Source of the DNA: Micrococcaceae bacterium RIT 802
GTDB taxonomy: Bacteria > Actinomycetota > Actinomycetes > Actinomycetales > Micrococcaceae
Length of the DNA: 64,000 bases
NCBI GenBank assembly: GCA_016892645.1
Contig: JAFEMX010000007.1
Location: 1-64,000 of the forward strand
Direction: 5' to 3'
Shown: in pieces, positions 1 to 8,507 of the stretch
How positions within the stretch are numbered: the stretch's first letter is position 1
Layout of the letters: the number at the start of each line of letters is the position of its first letter
Program-made: the position numbers and the translations under genes
The notes under the pieces: model-generated
What the model was told of the DNA's origin: nothing
Database searches by the model: none
What the model saw: only the letters and a program-made list of their open reading frames with translations

Positions 1-1164
1 CCGGCCGACGAGCAGCGACTGGATGGAGTCGGTGCCCTCGTAGGTGCTGACGATGTCCATGTCGGTCAGGTGGCGGGCGACATGGCGTTCGATGAGCACA
101 CCGTTGCCGGCGAGCATGTCGCGGGCCTCGCTGCAGATCCACTTGGCCTTCTGCGCGGTGGACATCTTGACCATCGAGGCCATCGGGCCGGTGAGCCGCC
201 CGGTGTCGGCGAGCTCGGCCATGCGGTTGCACATCAGCTGCATGGCGGTGAGTTCGGCCAGCATGTTCGCCAACTTGTTCTGCACGAGCTGGAAGCTGGC
301 GATGGGCTTGCCGAACTGGACGCGTTCTCCGGCGTAGGCGGCGGCGATCTCGTAGGCGGCCATCGCGTGGCCGACGGCCTCCCAGGCCGCTCCGCCGCGG
401 GTCGCGGTGAGGACCGTGGAGACGTCGCGGAAGGAGTGGCAGTTCTCCAGCCGGTTGGCCTCGGGGATGCGCAGGTCCTCGATGACGATGTCGGACTGCA
501 GGATGGCGCGCTTGCCCATCTTGCCCGTGATGACGGTGGGCAGGTAACCGGCGGGGTGGGCGCCGTCGTCGTCCTTCTCCATCACGAAGCCCTTGACGTT
601 GCCATCGGCCTCGTCGCGGGCGAAGATGACCACGACGTCGGCGGCGTCCCCGTTGCCGATCCAGCGCTTGTGCCCGGTGAGGACCCAGTCCTCGCCGTCG
701 CGGCGGGCACTGGTTTCCAGGGCGACGGAATCGGATCCGTGCTCCGGTTCGGTCAGGGCGAAGGCGCCGGTGCGCTCCAGCGTGGCCATGGCCGGGAGTA
801 GGCGGGCGCGCTGTTCGTCGCTGCCGAGCATGTCGATGGCCCCCATGCACAGCGAGGAGTGCACGCCGATGTAGGTGTTCACCGAGCCGTCGCCACGGGC
901 GATCTCGCGCGAGACGATGCCCATGGCCCGGCGGCTGAGCCCCGGGCAGCCGTTGCCCTCGATGGTGCCGCCGATGATGCCCAGGTCCGCCAGGCCGGGG
1001 CGCAGCTGGTGGGGGAACTCGGCGCGTTCCCAGTAGTCGTTGATGATCGGGAGGATGTCCGCGTCGACGAAGGCCCGGATCCTGTCGCGCAGCGCGGTCT
1101 CCTCGGCGCTGAGTTCGTCGTCGAGCCGGAAGTAGTCGCTGGTGACCGTTCCTGGTTGTTGCAC
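1..1164 (-). CDS. Acyl-CoA dehydrogenase (glutaryl-CoA dehydrogenase-like), 3' end cut by window edge
   Basis: FAD-dependent acyl-CoA dehydrogenase; 388 codons are visible and only the last few residues are missing. The N-terminal alpha domain (about 15-125), the middle beta domain with FALTEPEHGSD (about 140-150) and the C-terminal helical domain are all present. The segment STYEGTDSIQ near the window edge holds the glutamate that acts as catalytic base in the glutaryl-CoA/short-chain branch. That branch oxidises glutaryl-CoA or related short acyl-CoAs in amino-acid and dicarboxylate breakdown. The start chosen is a GTG giving VQQPGTVTS, preceded by a weak GGACGG. A promoter with inverted repeats lies about 115 bases upstream. 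Whether it decarboxylates glutaryl-CoA or uses another short acyl-CoA cannot be told from motifs. Confidence 0.88.
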   Translation of the reverse strand, partial: MQQPGTVTSDYFRLDDELSAEETALRDRIRAFVDADILPIINDYWERAEFPHQLRPGLADLGIIGGTIEGNGCPGLSRRAMGIVSREIARGDGSVNTYIGVHSSLCMGAIDMLGSDEQRARLLPAMATLERTGAFALTEPEHGSDSVALETSARRDGEDWVLTGHKRWIGNGDAADVVVIFARDEADGNVKGFVMEKDDDGAHPAGYLPTVITGKMGKRAILQSDIVIEDLRIPEANRLENCHSFRDVSTVLTATRGGAAWEAVGHAMAAYEIAAAYAGERVQFGKPIASFQLVQNKLANMLAELTAMQLMCNRMAELADTGRLTGPMASMVKMSTAQKAKWICSEARDMLAGNGVLIERHVARHLTDMDIVSTYEGTDSIQSLLVGR

Positions 1165-1279
1165 TGGCTGCCGTCCTGTCCTGGGGGGTTCGCGGACCTG
1201 CGGGCCCGCCGTCGCGTTCCGGACGGCGGCGGGCTGCCACGATCCCCCCGGTGATGCAGCTCCCACCGTCCGGAACAAT

Positions 1280-1312
1280 TTGCACACTATATGCAACTTG
1301 TTGCGCGGGCAA
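1280..1312 (-). promoter_or_regulatory. Putative promoter/operator for the acyl-CoA dehydrogenase gene
   Basis: Read on the minus strand, TTGCCC (1312-1307) and TATAGT (1291-1286) are separated by 15 bases. This small AT-rich spot also holds two overlapping inverted repeats: TTGCA-7-TGCAA (1280-1296) and GCAAC-TT-GTTGC (1293-1304). The second sits between the hexamers, as a repressor site would. The cognate regulator is not evident. The spacing is short of the ideal 17, so the promoter call is tentative. Confidence 0.4.
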
Positions 1313-1328
1313 GGGGTATCGACGCAGG

Positions 1329-2609
1329 CTACCGCCGCTCGTCGGGCTGCTCGGTCTGCTGGACCTCCCCCGTGGCGACCTCCTTTGCCTCGACGGCCTC
1401 ACGGGCCGCCGCGTCGGCCTCCTCCGCTGCCTCGGCCGTGGCCTCGGCGTCACCGGCGGCGGAGGTGGCGGCGTCGTCGGCCACGTCGGCGGACTCGGAG
1501 GCGGCTTTTGCCTCGGCCCGGGCCTCCTGCGTGGCCCCGTCGGAGGCGAGGGAGATCTGGCGGCGCAGGTATTCGCGGTTGCTGAACGTCGCGCGGCGCA
1601 CCGCATCGGCGTCCGAAAGCCCGGATCCGACGGCACCGGCGATGATGCCCATGGACGCCGCCAGCCAGGCCAGGTTCAGGAATTCGGGCAACCCGGCCTC
1701 GTGGCCGAGCTGGTCGGACATGTAGTCGAGGTTGATGACCACCAGTCCACCGATGAGGATCAGCACGAACAGGAACACGAACATCGTCGTCACGGCCAAC
1801 GCTACGGTCAATAGTGTCGCGGTGTTGTAGGTGATGCGCCGTTCGCGCCACTTGGCGCCTTGGGGGCGTTCCAGCAACCCGTGGGAGGCGATCAGCCACA
1901 CGGTCATCACGACCACCGAGAGCAGGGCGATGCCCAGCAGCCGTGGGGTGCTCAGGTAGTCGGCCATGGACCAGATGCTGGTGTAGAAGATGCCGAACGC
2001 CCCCGTCGCCGACGCCGCGGCCATGGCCGAGGACAGCTTGGGGACCAGGCGGAACGGTTGGTTGCTGCGTACCATGCCGATCTGCATGGCCACCCGTCCG
2101 AACAGTCCCTTCACGGTTTCGAAGGTGTGCTGCGACTCCGGGTCCTCCAGTCCGTCATCGACCGAGAACGTCCTGCGGGTCAGCGAATCGTCCTCGACGG
2201 CCGCCGCCCGTCGCGCATGGGCCTCGTGCAGCGTTGCGGTCACGCCCACCAGCCGGCGGCCCAGGCGGCGCGGGTGCACCATGCCCAGGGAGGGCAGCAC
2301 CACCATGGCGGATCCGTACCCGGTGTTCACCGAGGAGACCAGCGGTTCGCCGCGCACGTATTTGGGCAGGTCGGTGATGTAGAGGATGTAGTCCCACTGG
2401 TGCTCGGTGCGCACCAGTTCGGAGTTCGCCGTGAGCTGGACGCTGCCATCGCGGTCCAGGGGCAGGGAGAGTTCCTCGACCTCGACGCTCCAGTCGACGC
2501 CGTCGTCGACCCGTTGGTTCAACTCGCTCGCCAGATGTTCGCGGAGGCGGTGCGATAGGGACAGCGGCAAGCCGGGGTCGGCGGCAATGCCAACGGTCAG
2601 GTTCTTCAT
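1329..2609 (-). CDS. Unknown multi-pass membrane protein with Ala/Glu-rich tail
   Basis: I do not recognise this family. The 426-residue product starts MKNLTVGIAADPG. The first 180 residues look soluble, with mixed alpha/beta character. Hydrophobic stretches at about 190-210, 220-245, 270-300 and 320-345 suggest four membrane spans. The last 65 residues are a low-complexity acidic, alanine-rich tail (repeated A-E-A and A-A-D units), probably a disordered or coiled cytoplasmic extension. An in-frame ATG 18 codons upstream (2663) is possible, but the sequence between is Pro/Arg-rich and unlike a conserved N-terminus. No neighbour suggests a function. Confidence 0.7.
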   Translation of the reverse strand: MKNLTVGIAADPGLPLSLSHRLREHLASELNQRVDDGVDWSVEVEELSLPLDRDGSVQLTANSELVRTEHQWDYILYITDLPKYVRGEPLVSSVNTGYGSAMVVLPSLGMVHPRRLGRRLVGVTATLHEAHARRAAAVEDDSLTRRTFSVDDGLEDPESQHTFETVKGLFGRVAMQIGMVRSNQPFRLVPKLSSAMAAASATGAFGIFYTSIWSMADYLSTPRLLGIALLSVVVMTVWLIASHGLLERPQGAKWRERRITYNTATLLTVALAVTTMFVFLFVLILIGGLVVINLDYMSDQLGHEAGLPEFLNLAWLAASMGIIAGAVGSGLSDADAVRRATFSNREYLRRQISLASDGATQEARAEAKAASESADVADDAATSAAGDAEATAEAAEEADAAAREAVEAKEVATGEVQQTEQPDERR

Positions 2610-2822
2610 GGGCACCAGGTTTTCCGTGAGGGGGCAGGGTGGGTGCCGGATGGGGAGTCGCACTCCACAGGATGCCGGCAGCCGGCGGCCCGTGCGGTGA
2701 TCGCCCGGAGTTCCAACGGCCCAGAGGTGTTCTTACCCGGCAACGCTATCCGCGCGGCCGGGACGCCCGCAAACCTGCTGGTCACGCCCCCTGTCGGCCG
2801 CGCCGCGCCCTCCGCATGGGCG

Positions 2823-3713
2823 CTATCCGGCGCCGGGCAGCCGGACCTCCACCAGGTCGTCGACGATGCGGGTCTCGAATGCCGGCTGGTCGGTGGTGGC
2901 CGGCCCGTGGACGACCGCGCCGGTGTCGAGGGAGAAGACGCTGCCGTGCCAGGGGCATTCGACGCAGGGCGCGCCGGCATGCCGGCCCTCCCCGCCGTCG
3001 AGCAACCGGCCCTCGTGCAGCGGTGCCGACAGATGGCTGCAGGTATCGGCCAGAACATGGAGCCGGGTCCCGCGCCGGCTGACCAGCAGCGGGACACCCG
3101 CCACGACCCGTTGACCGAGCACGCCGTCCTCGATGTCAGCCAACGGCCCCAGCTGTTGCCAGCCGGTGGGAAAACGGTGCGGGACGTCTTCGGTGTGGTT
3201 AGCACCGGCTGCCTGCCGGTAGGCCAGGTGCCCGCCGAGATAGCCGCCGACGCCGGCCAGCGCCAGACCGGTGAAGGACAACGCCCGGCCGGCACCGTGG
3301 CGCCCGCGGATCCGTTGGACCAACGATGCCGCATACAGGCTGGTGGCCAGCACGTTCGCCCCCGAGTGCACGATCCCCACCCGCAGCTGTTGTTCGTGCA
3401 GCTTGGCCCAGTCGGCATAGCCGGCGAGCGCCGCGGGGGCGGCACCCATCAGCCCCGCGCCCACGAGCAGTTGGGCCGGCTTCTCCATCCCGGGCACCAG
3501 GTCCAGGACACCCGTGGAGACCCAGGCCCCGAGCGGGACCTGCACCGCCAGCGGGTGCACCGGGTGGCCGATCGGGACGCCGTGCAGCACGTCGCGCAGT
3601 CCCTGGGGGCGCAGGGCGCGATCGACCACCGACCGCACGCTGTTGACCAGGGGATCCAGGGTGGAGAGGTTCTCCAGCCGATCCATGACGTTCAAGCCAG
3701 GCAGGCGTTTCAT
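2823..3713 (-). CDS. DUF2231 membrane domain-Rieske [2Fe-2S] fusion protein
   Basis: The 296-residue product has an N-terminal DUF2231-type region (about 40-180). It begins at the conserved GHPVHPLAVQVPLGAW and contains roughly four hydrophobic helices. A C-terminal Rieske domain (about 195-290) follows. The cluster ligands are visible as C-S-H in TCSHLSAPLH and C-P-W-H in VECPWHGSVF. The family is widespread in actinobacteria; it is presumed to be membrane-tethered redox machinery with the Rieske cluster on one face, partner unknown. The start is well supported by AGGAGG (rc of 3719-3724) five bases before the ATG. No second redox subunit is encoded beside it. Confidence 0.88.
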   Translation of the reverse strand: MKRLPGLNVMDRLENLSTLDPLVNSVRSVVDRALRPQGLRDVLHGVPIGHPVHPLAVQVPLGAWVSTGVLDLVPGMEKPAQLLVGAGLMGAAPAALAGYADWAKLHEQQLRVGIVHSGANVLATSLYAASLVQRIRGRHGAGRALSFTGLALAGVGGYLGGHLAYRQAAGANHTEDVPHRFPTGWQQLGPLADIEDGVLGQRVVAGVPLLVSRRGTRLHVLADTCSHLSAPLHEGRLLDGGEGRHAGAPCVECPWHGSVFSLDTGAVVHGPATTDQPAFETRIVDDLVEVRLPGAG

Positions 3714-3816
3714 CGGTCCTCCTTCGACGCTCCGAGCGTAGCCACCCCGGCCGCGGGGCACCAGAGAACGCGTGGCGGCGGCTACGTGGCGGCGGCACCG
3801 TGGCCGCGCGATCCCG

Positions 3817-4443
3817 TCAGGCGTCGCCGGTGCGTGCCGCCCGGATGAAGTCGCGGATCAACCCGGCGTCCTTGACGCCCCGGCTGGACTCGACGCCGCT
3901 GGAGACGTCCGCCCCGCTCGCCCCGGAACCGGCCAGCAACGCCCCGACGTTGCCGGGGGTCAACCCGCCGGCGAGCAGCCAGAAACCCTCGGGTGTGCGA
4001 TCGGCCAGCACCGACGCGTCGAAGGTCTGCCCGGCACCGGGCTCGACGGCGTCCAGCAGGAGCCGCTCCCCCGCCCAGGCGGCGCGCTCGGACGCCGGCA
4101 GGGCGGTGAAGGCCGCCGCGGCAAACGCCCGGAGGGTGCGGAACCCGGCAGCCTGGACGGCCCGGACGTCCTCGAGGGACTCGTCTCCATGCAACTGCAC
4201 CGTCGTGACCCCGGCAGCCTGGGCCGTTTCCAGCACGACGGCGAGGGGCTGGTTGCGGAACACGGCCACGGTTTCGACGGTGGCCGGGACCGTTGCCACC
4301 AACCCGCGCACGGTGGTTGCGCCAACGGTGCGGGCGCTTCCGGGGGCGAAGATGAACCCGAGGGCGTCGGCCCCTTCAGCGACCGCGGTGGCCACCATGT
4401 CGGGGGTGCGCAGGCCGCAGATCTTCACAAACCGTTCGGTCAT
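3817..4443 (-). CDS. trpF: Phosphoribosylanthranilate isomerase
   Basis: A 208-residue TIM-barrel enzyme converting N-(5'-phosphoribosyl)anthranilate to CdRP in tryptophan synthesis. VKICGLRTPDM at the N-terminus carries the catalytic cysteine. LLLDAVEPG holds the catalytic aspartate, and LLAGGLTPGNV plus GADVSSGVES form the phosphate-binding loops. The start is the ATG giving MTERFVKICG; an ATG five codons upstream is also open. It stands alone here, without other trp genes. Many actinobacteria use the bifunctional HisA/TrpF enzyme PriA for this step, so a dedicated TrpF is informative. Confidence 0.93.
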   Translation of the reverse strand: MTERFVKICGLRTPDMVATAVAEGADALGFIFAPGSARTVGATTVRGLVATVPATVETVAVFRNQPLAVVLETAQAAGVTTVQLHGDESLEDVRAVQAAGFRTLRAFAAAAFTALPASERAAWAGERLLLDAVEPGAGQTFDASVLADRTPEGFWLLAGGLTPGNVGALLAGSGASGADVSSGVESSRGVKDAGLIRDFIRAARTGDA

Positions 4444-4557
4444 GCCCCGGGCTCCCATCGTGTCTCGAATGCGCGCCCGGCCCCCGGGCGCAAAATCCCA
4501 TTATCCCGCCTGCCCGGCCGGACGCGTAGAAGGCACGTCACAGAGGACCGGTCGAGG

Positions 4558-5721
4558 CTAGGACAGTCCGGTGGCGAGCATCCCCAGGGTCTCCGCGGTG
4601 ATGGCGGTGTAGAGCGGAATCGCATCGGGGTAGATGTATTCGTTCCGCGCGTGGGCACCATCGCCGACGGCACCCATGCCACACAGGACGGGGATGCCCA
4701 GGGCGGCGACGAAGTTGGCGTCGCTGCCGCCGCCGACCGAAATGCCCTCCAGGTCATGGCCGAAGCCGGCCGCGGCGGTGCGCACGATGTTGAAGAGCTT
4801 CTCTCCGGGTTGGCCCATCGCCATCGGGGGCCGGTTCCAGTTGTGCTCGATCTCCAGGCGCACTCGATCGTCGCTGATGGCGATCGCGTCGAATGCGGCG
4901 TCGACGCGTTGCATTTCCCCGCTGTTTTCGACCCTGATGTCCACCATTGCCGTGGCGTGTCCGGCCGAGACGTTGGTGCCGGAGCCGCCGTTGACCAGCC
5001 CCACGTTGATGGAGGTTCCCTGGGACAGGTCAGCGATGCGGGTGGCTGCGGTGATGGCCTCGGCGATGGCGTGGATGGCGCTGGCCCCTGCGGTCGGGTT
5101 GAGCCCGGCATGGGCTTCGATCCCGGTGGCCGTCATGCGGAAGATGCCGATTCCCTTGCGTCCCGTCTTGACCGCACCTCCGGAGGTCGGTTCCAGCACC
5201 AGGACCGCGTCGGCCTCGCGGGCCGCCGCTTCGATGTGCGGGCGCGAGGACAACGACCCGATTTCCTCGTCGCCGTTGAAGAGGTAGGTCACGGTGGGTG
5301 TTTCGCGTCCGGCCTCCCGCAGGAGCCGGAGGGCCCAGATGCCTTGGACCAGTCCGGTCTTCATGTCGAAGATGCCGGGGCCGCTCAGCGTGGGGCGTCC
5401 GGCGTCGTCGGTGGATTCGCGGATGCCCCACCTCTCCAGGGTCCCGGTCGGCCACACGGTGTCATAGTGGGCGATGACGAGCACGCGCCCCACGCCGGTT
5501 CCCGGGTAGGTCATTTTCACCGTGGGGCCCTGGTCGCCGCCGTCGAGGAAGTCCAGGTTGGCGGGCTCGCCGAGGTGGCCAATGGTCAGTTGCCTGATGT
5601 GTTCGGCGCCCTGTTGGAGTGCCGTCAGGTCGTAGCTGTGCGTCTCGAGGCGGACGAGGTCGGCAATGTCCTGCACCATGGCTGGCTGGGCGGACTGGGC
5701 CGATTCCAAATGTGATGTCAT
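4558..5721 (-). CDS. M20-family metallopeptidase (glutamate carboxypeptidase-like)
   Basis: A 387-residue zinc peptidase of the CPG2/ArgE/DapE superfamily. Metal-site motifs appear in order: VIAHYDTVWP (His, and Asp that steadies it), GPGIFDMKTG (bridging Asp), NGDEEIGS (general-base Glu and metal Glu) and VLEPTSG. The middle dimerisation domain spans about 185-300, with HAGLNP. It is intracellular, with no signal peptide. The ATG is preceded by AAGGAG eight bases upstream. It lies 52 bases downstream of abgT on the same strand. In E. coli, AbgT imports p-aminobenzoyl-glutamate and AbgAB, M20-type peptidases, cleave it, so a folate-breakdown-product or acyl-glutamate substrate is a fair inference. 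Confidence 0.87.
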   Translation of the reverse strand: MTSHLESAQSAQPAMVQDIADLVRLETHSYDLTALQQGAEHIRQLTIGHLGEPANLDFLDGGDQGPTVKMTYPGTGVGRVLVIAHYDTVWPTGTLERWGIRESTDDAGRPTLSGPGIFDMKTGLVQGIWALRLLREAGRETPTVTYLFNGDEEIGSLSSRPHIEAAAREADAVLVLEPTSGGAVKTGRKGIGIFRMTATGIEAHAGLNPTAGASAIHAIAEAITAATRIADLSQGTSINVGLVNGGSGTNVSAGHATAMVDIRVENSGEMQRVDAAFDAIAISDDRVRLEIEHNWNRPPMAMGQPGEKLFNIVRTAAAGFGHDLEGISVGGGSDANFVAALGIPVLCGMGAVGDGAHARNEYIYPDAIPLYTAITAETLGMLATGLS

Positions 5722-5773
5722 GCGGGTGCTCCTTGGTTTTGCGTACGGGGTTCGCGTAGCCCGGGGGCGGTTC

Positions 5774-7306
5774 TTAGATGCCGAAGGGAATCCCGAGTCC
5801 GAACCACAGCATGAAGAAGGCGATCCACACGACCCAGATAACCATGGCGAGGGGAATCGTGAAGGAAGCCAAGGTTCCGATGCCTGCGGACTTGCGGTAT
5901 TGCTGGATGAAGCCCAGCGCCATCACGAAGTAGGGGCTCATCGGGGTCACGCAGTTGGTGACCGAGTCCGCGATCCGGTACATGGCCTGGGTTGTCTCCG
6001 GCGCGATGTCCACCAGCATCAACATCGGGACGAAGATCGGAGCGGCCAACGACCACATAGCCGAGCCACTGGTCACCACGAAGTTCATGATCGAGATCAT
6101 GACCGCCAGCCCCAGGAGGATGGCCCAGGCGGGCGCATTGAGACGCTCCAGGGAACTGGCTCCGGTGATGGCGAGGACTTCCCCGATGCCGGTCCACTTG
6201 AAGTAGGCCAGGAACTGGGAAATGGCAAAGAACAGCACCAGAATCGGGGCCATCGACTTCATGCCCTCCACCATGGCCGACAGGGCGTCGGACGTCTTGG
6301 CGTAGGTTCCGGCGGTCCGGCCGTAGACAAACCCGACGACGGCGAAGAACAAGCCGATGACAAAGGCCATCCCGCTGATCACCGGCGATGCCAGAATGCT
6401 GCCGCCCTCCCCACGCAAGGGAGACGTCGACGGAAGCATGGCGGCCACGAGGACCACGAAGAAGATGATGGCGGCCCACCCCGACCGGCGCAGGGCACGG
6501 CGTTGGACGTTGGTGATCATGAGGTCCGAGAGCGTCGGCCCGTTGTCGTCGTTGTCGTCAGCGTCAAGGTCCGGACGTTTGGCCAGCACCAGCTCCACCA
6601 CCAGGGTGATGGTGATGGCAATGAGCACCGCTGAGGCCGCGCCGAAGAAGTAGTTGGCCAGCGGCGTCACATGCACGGTCGCATCGATGGTCGTTGCCGC
6701 GGCTGTCGTGATCGACGAAAGCAGGACGTCGGTAGTGGTCAACGACGGCGAGGCATCGTACCCGGCCGAAATCGAGACGAAGGCGACGATTGCACCGAGC
6801 ACGGCACTGCGCCCCACGGCACGGAAGATCATGGCACCCAGCGGGATGAGGGTCACGTAGGCGGCATCGCCGGCCACGTGGCCGACCATTGCCGCCATGG
6901 AGAGGGCAAAGGTCACGTACTTGGCCGGCATGCGGGTTACCGTCTGGCGCAACACCGCATCGATCAATCCGCTGCGCTCGGCGACGGCGATGCCCAGCAG
7001 GGTGGTCATGATGGTGGCCAGCGGAGGGAAATTGGCAAAGTTCTTGACCGCGTCGCCGATGATCGTCTGCATGCCGTCGGCGCTCAGAAGGCTGCGGATC
7101 TGCACAGTCTCGCCGGAGCTGGGATTAATTGCGGAGATTCCCGCGCCTTCCAGGATCGCGCTGAGGACGATCACCACGGCAGCGAGGATCCAGAAGAGCC
7201 AGAACGGTTGCGGGAGCTTGTTTCCAACCCGTTCGATGGCCCCGAAGATGCGGAACGAGGCCCGGACAAAGGCCGACTGGGGTTCGGTCCCGAGTGATGT
7301 TTCCAT
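5774..7306 (-). CDS. abgT: AbgT-family transporter
   Basis: A 510-residue multi-pass membrane protein of the AbgT family (p-aminobenzoyl-glutamate importers; some members export sulfonamides). Conserved features include the N-terminal RVGNKLPQPFWLFW, the GHVAGDAAYVTLIPLGA re-entrant region, and the C-terminal SVTNCVTPMSPYFVM element. About 11-13 hydrophobic helices are visible, separated by an acidic cytoplasmic loop (LDADDNDDNG) near residue 250. Start: ATG preceded by TAGGGAAAG. It probably forms an operon with the M20 peptidase, and its regulator is likely the divergent Lrp-type gene. The direction of transport cannot be judged from sequence. Confidence 0.9.
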   Translation of the reverse strand: METSLGTEPQSAFVRASFRIFGAIERVGNKLPQPFWLFWILAAVVIVLSAILEGAGISAINPSSGETVQIRSLLSADGMQTIIGDAVKNFANFPPLATIMTTLLGIAVAERSGLIDAVLRQTVTRMPAKYVTFALSMAAMVGHVAGDAAYVTLIPLGAMIFRAVGRSAVLGAIVAFVSISAGYDASPSLTTTDVLLSSITTAAATTIDATVHVTPLANYFFGAASAVLIAITITLVVELVLAKRPDLDADDNDDNGPTLSDLMITNVQRRALRRSGWAAIIFFVVLVAAMLPSTSPLRGEGGSILASPVISGMAFVIGLFFAVVGFVYGRTAGTYAKTSDALSAMVEGMKSMAPILVLFFAISQFLAYFKWTGIGEVLAITGASSLERLNAPAWAILLGLAVMISIMNFVVTSGSAMWSLAAPIFVPMLMLVDIAPETTQAMYRIADSVTNCVTPMSPYFVMALGFIQQYRKSAGIGTLASFTIPLAMVIWVVWIAFFMLWFGLGIPFGI

Positions 7307-7457
7307 GCGTACTTTCCCTACTCTGCAAGCAAGTTTATGGCGTAGCTCACGATGCTATTGCAGGTAATACTCAGAAGACAAGACATTTTTGCATGAACTG
7401 CTCACTCGGTGGTTAATGAACGCGGATAATCGGCGGATTCCATGCGAAGATGGTCCC
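7307..7457. promoter_or_regulatory. AT-rich divergent control region between abgT and the Lrp-type regulator
   Basis: This 151-base region is far more AT-rich than its surroundings and separates two divergent genes. Three TGCA-centred elements occur at 7324-7327, 7359-7362 and 7390-7393, spaced about three helical turns apart. Such spacing could suit a wrapping Lrp-type oligomer. A possible rightward promoter is TTGCAT (7389-7394) with TTAATG 18 bases on. These assignments are suggestive only. Confidence 0.4.
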
Positions 7458-8477
7458 ATGCTGGACGATTTGGACCGGGCAATCATTGGAGTACTCCACG
7501 CGAACCCGCGTGCCCCCTGGGATGAGATCGCACCCATCGTCGGCGTTAACGCGAGTACGGTATCCCGCCGCTATGCCCGGTTGGCCACGGAAAACATCGT
7601 CCGGGTCGTCGGCGAAGTCAACTGGAGCCTGTATTCATCCACCCTGCCTGTCCACCTCCGAGTGGAGACCAACGGGGCGCCCCCCTCGCAGATAGCCGAT
7701 GCCCTGGCCGCATTCGGCAATATCCAGCACCTGGCCCTGGCCTATGGCCGCTATCCCATTTTTGCGACGCTGCATGCACCCACCGAAGAAAAGGCAGCGG
7801 AGATCCTCCGCACCATCCACGAACTCCCCGGCGTGTCCGCGGTGATCACCCTCCCGGTGCTGGCATATGCCGTCAAGGGGTCCGGCTGGGATCCCCAGAT
7901 CCTGGATGACCGACAGCGGGAACTGTGCGCTCCTGCGTCGCCGCCCATCCGACGGCACGAGGAAACCACCGCCGCACCAAACGGCTTCGCCCTGCCCGAC
8001 GACCAGGAAAAGCGGGCGCTGTCCCTGCTCCAACAGGATGCGCGCGCGACGGCTTCACGGATCGGCAGCGAAATTGGCCTCGCGCACTCGACGGCCAATC
8101 GAATGCTCCACCGCTTCATGTCCAACGGCTGGTTTCGGCCCCGGGTTGAAATCGACGGCGCCTACCTGGGGTACGAGGCTCCGTTCGCCCTGCGGGCCAA
8201 GGCCTCCCACGAGTCCATCACGACCGTATGCCGGGAGCTCGCACACCATCCATCAACGCGCTTCGTCACGCAAGTCGCTTCGGAGTACAACGTCTTTTGC
8301 ACTGGATTGGCCCGAAACCGTGCGCATCTGGCGGAGCTGATCAACGAGGACTTCGGGACCATTCCGGGCATTCGCGAACTGGACATCGACTTGTTCCTCA
8401 TGGAAACCAAGAGATTCTGGATGTCCCGCGGACCGGGCCAGCGTCTGGGTGGCTTCGCGCCACCGGCCCTCATTTAG
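7458..8477 (+). CDS. Lrp/AsnC-family regulator with two tandem HTH units
   Basis: The 339-residue length is about twice that of a normal Lrp. MLDDLDRAIIGVLHANPRAPW starts a first AsnC-type winged helix (about 1-60) followed by an Lrp ligand-binding-like segment (about 65-140). A second winged helix starts near LPDDQEKRALSLLQQDARAT (about 178-235), followed by another sensor-like segment to the end. Start: the ATG at the beginning of the HTH; an upstream ATG at 7389 would add 23 residues with no HTH character. It is divergent from abgT-peptidase and presumably controls them. Base composition is less GC-rich than its neighbours. Confidence 0.82.
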   Translation: MLDDLDRAIIGVLHANPRAPWDEIAPIVGVNASTVSRRYARLATENIVRVVGEVNWSLYSSTLPVHLRVETNGAPPSQIADALAAFGNIQHLALAYGRYPIFATLHAPTEEKAAEILRTIHELPGVSAVITLPVLAYAVKGSGWDPQILDDRQRELCAPASPPIRRHEETTAAPNGFALPDDQEKRALSLLQQDARATASRIGSEIGLAHSTANRMLHRFMSNGWFRPRVEIDGAYLGYEAPFALRAKASHESITTVCRELAHHPSTRFVTQVASEYNVFCTGLARNRAHLAELINEDFGTIPGIRELDIDLFLMETKRFWMSRGPGQRLGGFAPPALI

Positions 8478-8507
8478 GAGCCATGACGCGGGCCAACCCC
8501 GACCGAC

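Noticed and set aside
3772-5715. Long open frame on the plus strand (647 codons) opposite trpF and the M20 peptidase gene
   Set aside because: Gly/Asp/His-rich, no family resemblance; it mirrors the real minus-strand genes whose motifs are intact.
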